Source of the DNA: Priestia abyssalis
Lineage (GTDB): Bacteria; Bacillota; Bacilli; Bacillales; Bacillaceae_H
NCBI RefSeq assembly: GCF_002019595.1
Contig: NZ_KV917369.1
Coordinates: forward strand, 1,760,417-1,824,416
Direction of reading: 5' to 3'
Length of the DNA: 64,000 bases
Shown one piece after another: positions 35,771 through 44,264 of this stretch. Each line of letters begins with the position of its first letter. Position 1 is the first letter of the stretch. A program made the translations under genes and the position numbers. Under the pieces are notes generated by a model. The model did no database searches. It saw only the letters and a program-made list of their open reading frames with translations, and was not told the origin of the DNA.

Positions 35771-37978
35771 ATGTCGGTTAACTCTAATTATCGTAAAAAA
35801 ATGTTGCATGTATCGCTGTCTGCCGCTGTTGCAGCGAGCGCAACGGTGGCTTTCGTCCCGAACGCTCAGGCGGAAGGCTCTGAATCTAGCAGTTTTAAAG
35901 ATGTAAAACCGCAGGATCATTTCTATGAAGCGGTCAAAAGCTTGCAGGATCGCGGTATCGTCACGGGATATGGCGATGAATTCCGCCCGTATACGGAAGT
36001 GACACGCGCCCAAGCAGCTAAAATTATTGCCCTTGCGTTACATTTAGATACAAAAAATGTACAAGACCCTGGATTTTCAGATGTCGCGAAAGATGGCTGG
36101 TCTTACGGTTATATCGCCGCTTTGGCCAATAAAGGCATTGTAAAAGGATACGGTGACCAATTTAAGCCAAATGAGCCGTTAAGTCGAGCTCAAGTGGCAA
36201 AAATTATTGCCCTGGCTTTTGAGTTTAAGCAAGGGACATTAGAGAACTCGCCGTTTACGGATGTGAACAAAGATGATTGGTACACGGAATTTGTGAAACC
36301 GCTTCTTGACCATAACATTACGACAGGAACGACATCGACGACCTTCTCGCCGAATAACAAAGTGACCCGCGGTCAAATGGCTTCGTTCATTTTCCGCAGT
36401 GAGAAGGCAGCAGAAAGCTCTGAAGATGACAATTTCAATTTGGCATTAATGCATACGAATGATACTCATGCTCATATAGACAACATTGCGAGACGGGTTA
36501 CAGCGATCAAGCAAGTGCGGGCAGAACACGCTAATTCGTTATTGCTGGATGCAGGTGATGTGTTCTCCGGTACATTGTACTTCAATGAATATAAGGGACA
36601 AGCAGACTTGGAGTTCATGAATTATATCGGCTATGATGCGATGACATTCGGAAACCATGAATTTGACCTTGGGACTGAAACGTTGGCGAAATTCGTTGAA
36701 AATGCCAAGTTCCCATTCGTCAGTGCAAATGTCAATTTTTCAAAGGATGGGAATTTAAAAGACCGTTTCAATGATGAGTTATCGACTGATCCGCTCGATG
36801 GTGAAATTTATAATGGAATCGTGAAAGAGGTAGACGGTGAAAAAATCGGTATCTTCGGTCTAACAACAGCAGAAACAAAAGATATCTCAAGCCCTGGAGA
36901 TGATGTTGAATTCGAAAACTATATTGAAGAGGCACAAAAGGCCGTTCAGCAGTTCGAAGCACAGGGAATTGATAAGATTATTGCTCTCACGCATATCGGC
37001 TACCAGGATGGCGGCGGAGACAATGATGCAACATTAGCGAAGGAAGTGGAAGGAATTGATGTCATCGTCGGCGGCCACTCCCATGATAAGTTAGAAGCTC
37101 CTGTTGTTGATATGACAGGAGAAGAGCCGACTGTCATCGTCCAGGCGAACGAATACAGCAAGTTCCTTGGCGTGTTGGATGTGGAATTCGATGAAAATGG
37201 ACAAGTAGTGGAACATAATGGAGAGTTGATTGACATCGATCAAAAAGCAAGTGATGAAAAAGATGCACCGTACGTTTTTCAAGATGATGCGGAAGCAGCC
37301 AAAATCCTTGCAGAAAAATATAAGCCGGCCGTTGATGCATTTAAGCAAACAATTGTCGGTACAACAGCGGTTGCATTAGACGGTGAGCGTGCAAATGTCC
37401 GTACAAAAGAAACAAATTTAGGGAATCTCATTACGGATGGAATGCTGGCAAAAGCAAAAACAATCAATCCGAATACGGTTATTGCCCTGCAGAATGGCGG
37501 CGGAATCCGGGCGTCCATTGACAGCGGCGACATGACGTTGAGTGAAATCTTAACGGTCCTGCCGTTCGGGAACTCTTTAGGAATTATGGAGTTAACAGGG
37601 CAAGAAATCATTGAAGCGCTTGAGCATAGCGTAGCTTCGGTACCGGCGGAGCAATCTGGAGCCTTCTTGCAGGTTTCCGGTTTGAAATTCACGTATGACA
37701 GCGGAAAAAAGGCTGGTGAAAGAGTAGTAGCTGTTGAAGTGAAAGAAGACGGCCGAACGTATGTGGCATTAAATCCTGAAAAGAAATACTTTGTAGCAAC
37801 AAACACGTTTACGGCTAAAGGCGGCGACAGCTATACGGTATTCAAAAAAGCGTATGAAGAAGGGCGACTAAGCGAACCTGGATTTGTCGACTGGGAAATG
37901 TTCAAAGACTATTTCACAGCGAACCCGACCGCCATTCCGGCTGTAGAAGGCCGCATTGTGGATATCGCTCAAAAATAA
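35771..37978 (+). CDS. S-layer-anchored 5'-nucleotidase
   Basis: A cell-surface enzyme releasing phosphate from nucleotides. 735 residues: signal peptide (about 1-34, cleaved after AQA), three SLH domains (about 39-210, each with F.DV..... and ITTGT- or IVTGYGD-type turns) that bind pyruvylated wall polymer, then a calcineurin-like metallophosphoesterase domain (LMHTNDTHAH, LLDAGDVFSG, FGNHEFD, GGHSHDKLE) and the 5'-nucleotidase C-terminal domain (LQNGGGIRASI, FGNSLGIMELTG). Start after AAAGGGGGATC. Monocistronic, with double terminators. PhoP-like repeats upstream suggest a phosphate-scavenging role. Confidence 0.92.
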   Translation: MSVNSNYRKKMLHVSLSAAVAASATVAFVPNAQAEGSESSSFKDVKPQDHFYEAVKSLQDRGIVTGYGDEFRPYTEVTRAQAAKIIALALHLDTKNVQDPGFSDVAKDGWSYGYIAALANKGIVKGYGDQFKPNEPLSRAQVAKIIALAFEFKQGTLENSPFTDVNKDDWYTEFVKPLLDHNITTGTTSTTFSPNNKVTRGQMASFIFRSEKAAESSEDDNFNLALMHTNDTHAHIDNIARRVTAIKQVRAEHANSLLLDAGDVFSGTLYFNEYKGQADLEFMNYIGYDAMTFGNHEFDLGTETLAKFVENAKFPFVSANVNFSKDGNLKDRFNDELSTDPLDGEIYNGIVKEVDGEKIGIFGLTTAETKDISSPGDDVEFENYIEEAQKAVQQFEAQGIDKIIALTHIGYQDGGGDNDATLAKEVEGIDVIVGGHSHDKLEAPVVDMTGEEPTVIVQANEYSKFLGVLDVEFDENGQVVEHNGELIDIDQKASDEKDAPYVFQDDAEAAKILAEKYKPAVDAFKQTIVGTTAVALDGERANVRTKETNLGNLITDGMLAKAKTINPNTVIALQNGGGIRASIDSGDMTLSEILTVLPFGNSLGIMELTGQEIIEALEHSVASVPAEQSGAFLQVSGLKFTYDSGKKAGERVVAVEVKEDGRTYVALNPEKKYFVATNTFTAKGGDSYTVFKKAYEEGRLSEPGFVDWEMFKDYFTANPTAIPAVEGRIVDIAQK

Positions 37979-38041
37979 TGGCAGAAATGGCCAATCGTTT
38001 CGACATAATCTAGAAAACTAGTAGAGAAAAAAGATATATGA

Positions 38042-38076
38042 AAAGCCTCCGATTCTGCGTCGAATCGGAGGCTTTA
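38042..38076 (+). terminator. Terminator 1 after the nucleotidase
   Basis: AAAGCCTCCGATTC (38042-38055) pairs perfectly with 38062-38075. Confidence 0.85.
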
Positions 38077-38083
38077 TGTTTAG

Positions 38084-38137
38084 GGCTGGTCTCCCGTTGT
38101 ATGAATGTAAGAATGCAACGGGGGCCAGCCCTTTTTT
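38084..38137 (+). terminator. Terminator 2 after the nucleotidase
   Basis: GGGCTGG...CCCGTTG pairs with CAACGGG...CCAGCCC, followed by TTTTTT. A second, back-up terminator. Confidence 0.85.
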
Positions 38138-38154
38138 GAAAGAATAGTAGAAAA

Positions 38155-38178
38155 GTTTTGAATCGCTAGTTTAGGTAT
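38155..38178 (+). promoter_or_regulatory. Possible sigma-B promoter of katE
   Basis: GTTTTG (38155-38160), 12 nt, AGGTAT (38173-38178), compared with GTTTAA / GGGTAT for sigma-B. Four of six and five of six positions match. B. subtilis katE is sigma-B dependent, which supports the call. The 5' leader would be about 150 nt. Confidence 0.5.
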
Positions 38179-38333
38179 TAAAACATGGTGGTATAACATG
38201 CAAGAGATGTATAAAAAAGTTGCCGAGCCGCATTCATGGCCAATACTCGGGAAAAGTGTGAAACTGCTAAAAAGTACATAGCACCGGAAATCTTACTGCC
38301 CGTCAGTACGGGATTAATAGGAGGGAATAAAAA

Positions 38334-40451
38334 ATGGACAAAAAACAAGAACAAAAGACTATCGGATACGAACAAAGCAAACAAAAGCAGCTGGATGATT
38401 TTCGTGTTGACGACAGCGGTCAAAAGCTGACGACAAATCAGGGACTGCGTGTCTCCGATGATGAGCATTCACTAAAGGCGGGGGAACGAGGCCCCACAAT
38501 CATGGAGGACTTCCACTTCCGTGAGAAGATGACACACTTTGATCATGAGCGAATTCCAGAGCGGGTTGTTCATGCAAGGGGATATGCTGCCCATGGATAT
38601 TTTCAAGTATACGAACCTATGAAAGAGTATACGAAGGCAAAGTTTCTTCAAGATCCGTCTGTTAAAACTCCAGTATTTGTTCGCTTCTCCACGGTAGCGG
38701 GTTCCCGTGGTTCGGGTGATACGGTACGGGATGCGAGAGGATTTGCGACCAAATTTTACACAGAAGAGGGAAACTATGATCTTGTCGGCAATAACATCCC
38801 TGTTTTCTTCATTCAAGATGCCATCAAATTCCCGGATTTAGTCCACTCTTTTAAGCCGGAGCCGCATAATGAAATGCCTCAAGCATCTACGGCACATGAT
38901 ACGTTTTGGGACTTTGTGGCCAATAATACAGAATCGGCCCATATGATTATGTGGGCGATGTCTGATCGGGCCATACCTCGCAGCTACCGGATGATGGAAG
39001 GGTTCGGGGTCCATACGTTCAGATTTGTCAATGAGGAAGGGAAGGCACGTTTCGTCAAATTCCATTGGAAACCGGTACTTGGCGTTCATTCACTTGTCTG
39101 GGACGAAGCGCAAAAATTAGCCGGAAAAGATCCAGACTTCCACCGCCGAGATCTTTGGGAAGCGATCGAGATGGGGAATTATCCGGAATTTGAGCTTGGC
39201 GTCCAGATGATTGAGGAGGAAGATGAGTTCAACTTTAATTTTGATATTCTCGATCCGACAAAAATTTGGCCGGAAGAAATGGTACCGGTTCAAATTATCG
39301 GTAAAATGACGTTGAATCGGAACGTCGACAATGTCTTTGCTGAAACGGAGCAGGTAGCGTTCCATCCAGGGCATGTCGTGCCTGGGATCGATTTTTCAAA
39401 TGACCCATTGCTTCAAGGGCGGCTTTTTTCTTATACCGATACACAGCTCACAAGACTAGGCGGCCCTAACTTCCATGAAATTCCGATCAACCGCCCGGTT
39501 TGTCCGTTTCATAATCATCAGCGGGACGGTATGCATCGTATGACGATCAACCGAGGCCCTGTCGCCTACCATAAAAACTCTTTGCAGGGGAACGACCCGA
39601 GTCCTGCATCAGCAGAAGAAGGCGGTTATGTCCATTATCAAGAAAAAATAGACGGACGAAAAGTTCGCCGGCGCAGTGAAAGCTTCAAGGATCATTATTC
39701 TCAGGCCACTCTCTTTTGGAATAGTATGTCGGAAGTAGAACAACAGCACATTATTAAAGCTTTTCGTTTTGAGTTAGGAAAGGTAAAGAGCAAAGATATT
39801 CAACAGCAAGTAGTAGACATGTTTAGTAACGTAGACCAATATCTTGCAGAGCAAATTGCTGTTGGGATTGGAGCCAAACCGCCGGTAAATGCTAAAGGCA
39901 GCGGAGTAACCCTTTCTTCTCCGGCTTTGAGTCAAGAGAATACCATTAAGGTTCCGGATACGAGAAAGGTGGCCGTTCTAGCCGAAAATGGATTTAATGA
40001 TTCAGAAGTAAATGAAGTCATAGATGCTTTGAAAAAAGCCGGCGTAACCGCAGAAATTATCAGCAGTCATTTAGGTATGATTACAAGTGCGGACGGTGAA
40101 CAGCTTGAAGTGACCCATACATTCCTCACAAGCGACTCCGTGTTATTTGACGCTGTCTATGTAGCAGGCGGCCAACAAAGTGTTGATCAATTAAAGGGGC
40201 AAAAAGAAGCAATGAATTTCATTGGTGAAGCATTCAGTCATTACAAAGCGATTGGAGCCGTCGGTGAAGGAAGAGAACTGCTTGCTGCTGCGAATATTCC
40301 TGGTATTGAAACAGCTGCACAAGTAACCGGGAAAGAAGTGTATTCAACGTCAGGAGTAGTATTCAGCCGAGATGCTGAAAATATGGATGCGTTCAATGAA
40401 GCATTCATTGATGCTATTGCTGGACATCGTCATTGGATGAGAAAAATGTAA
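38334..40451 (+). CDS. katE: Large-subunit catalase, HPII/KatE type
   Basis: General-stress heme catalase. 705 residues; B. subtilis KatE has about 686. Active-site His in [37 protein letters not shown], and heme-ligand Tyr in RLFSYTDTQLTR. The C-terminal ~150 residues (KVAVLAENGFNDSEVNEVIDALKKAG onward) form the flavodoxin/class-I glutaminase-like domain typical of large catalases. Start after ATAGGAGGGAATAAAAA. Together with the PerR-controlled katA this gives separate peroxide-inducible and stress or stationary-phase catalases. Confidence 0.95.
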   Translation: MDKKQEQKTIGYEQSKQKQLDDFRVDDSGQKLTTNQGLRVSDDEHSLKAGERGPTIMEDFHFREKMTHFDHERIPERVVHARGYAAHGYFQVYEPMKEYTKAKFLQDPSVKTPVFVRFSTVAGSRGSGDTVRDARGFATKFYTEEGNYDLVGNNIPVFFIQDAIKFPDLVHSFKPEPHNEMPQASTAHDTFWDFVANNTESAHMIMWAMSDRAIPRSYRMMEGFGVHTFRFVNEEGKARFVKFHWKPVLGVHSLVWDEAQKLAGKDPDFHRRDLWEAIEMGNYPEFELGVQMIEEEDEFNFNFDILDPTKIWPEEMVPVQIIGKMTLNRNVDNVFAETEQVAFHPGHVVPGIDFSNDPLLQGRLFSYTDTQLTRLGGPNFHEIPINRPVCPFHNHQRDGMHRMTINRGPVAYHKNSLQGNDPSPASAEEGGYVHYQEKIDGRKVRRRSESFKDHYSQATLFWNSMSEVEQQHIIKAFRFELGKVKSKDIQQQVVDMFSNVDQYLAEQIAVGIGAKPPVNAKGSGVTLSSPALSQENTIKVPDTRKVAVLAENGFNDSEVNEVIDALKKAGVTAEIISSHLGMITSADGEQLEVTHTFLTSDSVLFDAVYVAGGQQSVDQLKGQKEAMNFIGEAFSHYKAIGAVGEGRELLAAANIPGIETAAQVTGKEVYSTSGVVFSRDAENMDAFNEAFIDAIAGHRHWMRKM

Positions 40452-40503
40452 AAAGGGGATGGATCAAAAGGGCTTTTTTGTCCATTTGATCCATCCTTTT
40501 CTT
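40451..40503 (+). terminator. Terminator of katE
   Basis: AAAAGGGGATGGATCAAA faces TTTGATCCATCCTTTT around a 16-nt loop, with a T-rich 3' side. Confidence 0.8.
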
Positions 40504-40508
40504 TATAG

Positions 40509-40557
40509 TTGACAACTGGAATTTAATTACATAATATATTATTGAACAGTGGTTAAT
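40509..40557 (+). promoter_or_regulatory. TetR-gene promoter and operator
   Basis: TTGACA (40509-40514), 17 nt, TAATAT (40532-40537). ATTGAACAGTGGTTAAT (40541-40557) covers the expected start site. The same element occurs at 41156, ahead of the next gene. Confidence 0.75.
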
Positions 40558-40570
40558 AAAGGAGGATCTC

Positions 40571-41140
40571 ATGTCACCGCGAAAATCTGTCGAACAAGAA
40601 TTAACACGTGAAATGATCATGGGTGCAGCAAGGGATTTATTCGTAAAAAAAGGGTATCAGCATGTATCAATGAGACAAGTTGCCAAGGAATTAAACTATA
40701 GTCATGGTGCTATTTACTATCATTTTAAAAATAAAGCAGAATTATTCTATGCGATGGTAGAAGAACATTTTCACATGCTGGATCAAATATTGGATGATAT
40801 TTTGAAGCAGAATTTGGAGCCGGAGGAAAAGCTGAAACAGGTTTTGTTAGGTTTCATCAAGTTTGGGCTGACACATCAAAGTCATTATGAAATTATGTTT
40901 TTAATTAAAGACGAGGAAGTCAGAAACTGTATGAATCAAGGTCCTGATAAAAGCTATGAAAAGTTTGCACAAAGCGTGTACTCTTTATGCAAAAACAACA
41001 TAACGATCCAAGAAATATGGTCTATCTTTTTATCTCTTCATGGGTTTGTCACTCATTATAGCCGTCATGTCACCGACTATGATGATGTAAAGGATTTAGC
41101 TCTTTCCCATGTTCAATTTCTATTAAAATCCGTCATTTAA
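40571..41140 (+). CDS. TetR-family regulator
   Basis: 189 residues. The N-terminal HTH is typical: MGAARDLFVKKGYQHVSMRQVAKELNYSHGAIYYHFKNKAELFYAMVEE spans the three helices. The C-terminal ligand domain is helical and unassigned. It should repress its own promoter and the adjacent dehydrogenase gene, because the dyad TTGAMCAGTGGTTAA lies before both. The inducer is unknown, perhaps the dehydrogenase substrate. Start after AAAGGAGGATCTC. Confidence 0.88.
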   Translation: MSPRKSVEQELTREMIMGAARDLFVKKGYQHVSMRQVAKELNYSHGAIYYHFKNKAELFYAMVEEHFHMLDQILDDILKQNLEPEEKLKQVLLGFIKFGLTHQSHYEIMFLIKDEEVRNCMNQGPDKSYEKFAQSVYSLCKNNITIQEIWSIFLSLHGFVTHYSRHVTDYDDVKDLALSHVQFLLKSVI

Positions 41141-41155
41141 TTTTTTTTGAAAATT

Positions 41156-41172
41156 ATTGACCAGTGGTTAAT
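41156..41172 (+). promoter_or_regulatory. TetR operator, second copy
   Basis: ATTGACCAGTGGTTAAT, differing by one base from the copy at 40541-40557. It lies 20 bp before the dehydrogenase start. Confidence 0.7.
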
Positions 41173-41191
41173 TAAAAAGGAGGAAGTTGAA

Positions 41192-42133
41192 ATGAAAAAA
41201 GCATTGGTAGTAGGGGCTTCAGGTGGAATGGGATATTCTATTGTAAAAGAGTTATCCCGAAGGGGGATAACCGTTACTGCTTTCGCGCGTACACAGGCTA
41301 AATTGGAAAAATTGTTTAAGGGAGACCCGAATGTTACCATTTTTACGGGTGATATATTTCAGATAGACGATTTACGGGAGGCAGCCTCAGGAGTGGATGT
41401 CATTTTTCAGGCCGCAAATCTCCCATATTCAGAATGGGAAGAGAAATTAGCTGTCTTCATGTCCAATATTGTAAACGTTTCGAAACATCAGGGGGCAAAG
41501 CTTGCCATTGTAGAAAATATCTACGCTTACGGGCGGAGTAGTGGTAAGAAGGTAAGTGAAACAACGCCTAAAAATCCGCATACGAAGAAAGGAAACATTC
41601 GATTACAAGTGGAGAAGATGGTGAAAGAGTCAGGTGTGCCGGCTTTAATTGCCCATTTCCCGGATTTTTACGGCCCTAATGCTGAAAATACGATTTTGCA
41701 CTATACACTTCAAGGTGTAGTAAAAAATAAGAAAGCAAGTTTTGTCGGAAACCAGGAGATTGCAAGAGAGTTTATCTTTACCCCGGATGGTGCAAAGGCC
41801 ATCGTTAACTTGGCATTAAACGAGAATGCATATGGCCAAAACTGGAATATTCCTGGATATGGAGTCGTAACGGGGAGGGAGATCGTTCAAACGATTCGAA
41901 CCATCACCGATTATAAGCAACGAGTTTCGACTGTTACAAAAAATATGATCAGATTTCTCGGTCTATTCAATCCAAATATGAGGGAAGTGGTGGAAATGTT
42001 TTACTTAAATGAGGAACCGGTCGTATTGAGCGGCGAAAAATATGAAAAGCTGATGGGCCCAGTGCCTTGTACCTCCTATGAAGAGGGGTTGAAACAAACG
42101 ATTGAGTATATGAGGGGGAAATTGGTCGAATAG
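41192..42133 (+). CDS. NAD(P)-dependent epimerase/dehydratase-like reductase
   Basis: 313 residues, an atypical or extended short-chain dehydrogenase with an N-terminal dinucleotide loop LVVGASGGMGYSIVKEL. The usual YxxxK pair is seen only as NIYAYGRSSGKK, and the downstream FPDFYGPNAENT is typical of the NmrA/epimerase group. ATG 41192 follows AAAGGAGGAAGTTGAA; a longer in-frame version begins 45 bases upstream without a site. It lies in a probable operon with, and under control of, the TetR gene. Substrate unknown. Confidence 0.82.
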   Translation: MKKALVVGASGGMGYSIVKELSRRGITVTAFARTQAKLEKLFKGDPNVTIFTGDIFQIDDLREAASGVDVIFQAANLPYSEWEEKLAVFMSNIVNVSKHQGAKLAIVENIYAYGRSSGKKVSETTPKNPHTKKGNIRLQVEKMVKESGVPALIAHFPDFYGPNAENTILHYTLQGVVKNKKASFVGNQEIAREFIFTPDGAKAIVNLALNENAYGQNWNIPGYGVVTGREIVQTIRTITDYKQRVSTVTKNMIRFLGLFNPNMREVVEMFYLNEEPVVLSGEKYEKLMGPVPCTSYEEGLKQTIEYMRGKLVE

Positions 42134-42252
42134 ATTAAAAGATAATCAATATTACTTGTCTATTTTCTTTAGAAACCTTCCCATTGAGAGGAAAAACAGA
42201 TATGATGTAATATGAATCAATATTATGGTCTTTTATGTGTAAGATCTTTTCA

Positions 42253-42312
42253 TAAGCGGTTGCCAAGAAATGATTCAAATCTTGACAACCGCTTACTTAT
42301 GCTTGAGGAAGG
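42253..42312. repeat. Interspersed repeat, copy 6 (stem B)
   Basis: TAAGCGGTTGCCAAG (42253-42267) faces CTTGACAACCGCTTA (42281-42295), 14 of 15 paired. The stem ends, TAAGCGG/CCGCTTA, match stem B of copy 7, while inner bases and loop differ. A CTTGAGGAAGGCTCA tail follows. Confidence 0.6.
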
Positions 42313-42378
42313 CTCATTTTCTGCCGGATACATACAAAAGTTGATGACTTGAATTGGGCAATTGAGGAGGTGCATCTT

Positions 42379-43644
42379 TTGTTTATTAATATTATTAAAC
42401 CCTTAATTGTAAATTACACCATCCTTATATCATTGGTAGTAAATGCAAATATGTTTATCCCTTTTAGCCGATCGTCCTTTGATAACTACAAAAAACGGGC
42501 AGCTTACTCGTTAATGGGCACTTTTGCAGCGCTTTTATGCATGGTTTATCCTATCGAAGTCTTAAAAGATACGCATTTTGATTTCCGGATGGTTATTATT
42601 TTAATATTAACCCTTTATTGCGGAGTGTTTGCTGGTGTTTTTTGCACGGTCTCTGTTTCAATCACGCGCTACTTTATTGGCGGTGATTTTGTAGTGATAG
42701 GGGTTGTGATTAATTTAATAGCGTTGATTTGCAGTGTTCTCCTAAGAAGAGGATTTGTACAATCAAATAATAGAGTCCATTTTTCTGTAGTAGTATTTAC
42801 AATGTATCTTTTGATTTCGGTTGTGCTGTTAGAGACATTCATTCCTTTTTTAAATTTCTCTTTTTATGTCATTTATTATTTAATATTTTTTATCTCATTC
42901 GTAGGGATGATTTTTGCGATAGAAAAAATGATTAGCAATAATCAACAGTTAGATGAATCCGTATACCTTGAAAATCAAAAAACAGTAGGACACATGGCCG
43001 CAGCATTTGCCCACGAAATAAGAAATCCTTTAACAACCGTCCAAGGTTTTATACAGTTTTTAAAAGAAGGGGATAATCATAACCAGCTATATAAGTTTTC
43101 CGATTTAATTCTCGAAGAATTGGAAAGAACGAATAGGATCATAACGGAATATTTATCTCTCGCTAAACCGGGAGACATGAAGCACGAATGCTTTATCGTT
43201 GAGGAAGCTGTAAGAGAGACGATAAAACTTTTAAACCCTACTGCACATTTACACAATGTTTCTATAGGTTATCATGAAGAAGGTGAACATTTCATCCATG
43301 GTGACAGACAGTACTTGAAACAAGCTCTTATAAACATTATAAAGAATAGTATAGAAGCGATAGAACAAAAAGGTAAAATCATAATCTGCATTAAAAAAGT
43401 TACGAGCAGGGACAAGGTCGTGATTTCTGTTAAAGACAATGGAATTGGCCTAACAGAAGATGAAATTAAACAAATCGGCCTGCCTTATTATACGACAAAA
43501 ACAAAGGGAACAGGGTTGGGTACGATGGTTGTCAACAAAATTATTAGAGACATGGATGGAACGATCAAATATAAGAGCATAAAGGGAAAATGGACGAAAG
43601 TGGAAATCTACCTTCCATTATCGACAGCAAACGAACAAAAGTGA
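42379..43644 (+). CDS. Membrane sensor histidine kinase (5TM-LYT-like)
   Basis: 421 residues. The first ~195 form five or six membrane helices resembling the 5TM-LYT sensor, then HisKA with the phospho-acceptor in FAHEIRNPLTTVQGF, and a HATPase domain with N-box NIIKNSIEAIEQ, G1 DNGIG, and G2 GTGLGTMVV. TTG 42379 is 8 nt after GAGGAGG, whereas the frame opening at 42349 has no site. No response regulator is adjacent. The H-box places it with the KinB/KinC/KinD-type phosphorelay kinases, so Spo0F input to sporulation is a reasonable inference. Confidence 0.85.
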   Translation: MFINIIKPLIVNYTILISLVVNANMFIPFSRSSFDNYKKRAAYSLMGTFAALLCMVYPIEVLKDTHFDFRMVIILILTLYCGVFAGVFCTVSVSITRYFIGGDFVVIGVVINLIALICSVLLRRGFVQSNNRVHFSVVVFTMYLLISVVLLETFIPFLNFSFYVIYYLIFFISFVGMIFAIEKMISNNQQLDESVYLENQKTVGHMAAAFAHEIRNPLTTVQGFIQFLKEGDNHNQLYKFSDLILEELERTNRIITEYLSLAKPGDMKHECFIVEEAVRETIKLLNPTAHLHNVSIGYHEEGEHFIHGDRQYLKQALINIIKNSIEAIEQKGKIIICIKKVTSRDKVVISVKDNGIGLTEDEIKQIGLPYYTTKTKGTGLGTMVVNKIIRDMDGTIKYKSIKGKWTKVEIYLPLSTANEQK

Positions 43645-43854
43645 TTCTAGCAATCTAAGAAGAAAACTCCCGGGTGTTGATGACAGGTGTTTTTAACGCA
43701 TTGTCCGAAAGAAGTCTCCTTCCTCAAAAATTTTTGAAGGGCTGATAAGCCCAATTTTAGGTGGGAGATGAATTTCGGTTTGGCGATAGCCAAAAGGATT
43801 TGCTCTTTATTTTTGATATAATCAGTCTTATAAAACAAAAAGGTTGATGTATCA

Positions 43855-44253
43855 ATGAAATTAGATAGCAATAATCATTCAGTGTTCTTGTTGTATTACC
43901 ATCTTGTTTTAGTCGTGAAATACAGACGAAAAGTGTTCGATAATGAGATGTCAGATTATGCAAAAGATATGTTTGTGAGATTGTCTGAAAATTATAACAT
44001 CACATTAATTGAATGGAATCATGACGTAGACCATATTCATATTTTATTCAAGGCGCATCCAAATACAGAAATGACAAAGTTCATCAATGCGTATAAGAGT
44101 GCAAGTTCTCGACTGATTAAACGTGATTTCCCTAAAGTTAAAAATAAGTTATGGAAAGAAATGTTTTGGTCGAGAAGCTTCTGCCTAGTAACTACTGGAG
44201 GTTCTCCAATAAATATAGTTAAAAAATATATTGAAAATCAAGGTGAAAAGTGA
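43855..44253 (+). CDS. tnpA: Y1 transposase TnpA
   Basis: 132 residues, an HUH single-strand transposase that cuts and rejoins the element ends. The HUH metal motif is DHIHILF, with the catalytic Tyr in VKKYIENQ near the C-terminus. KYRRKVF near the N-terminus and the WSRSFCLVTTGG stretch are typical of the family. The length is normal and the frame intact. tnpB begins 11 bp downstream. Confidence 0.92.
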   Translation: MKLDSNNHSVFLLYYHLVLVVKYRRKVFDNEMSDYAKDMFVRLSENYNITLIEWNHDVDHIHILFKAHPNTEMTKFINAYKSASSRLIKRDFPKVKNKLWKEMFWSRSFCLVTTGGSPINIVKKYIENQGEK

Positions 44254-44264
44254 GGTGATTTGAT

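Noticed and set aside
38198-38281. 27-codon frame in the katE leader
   Set aside because: No ribosome site precedes its ATG.
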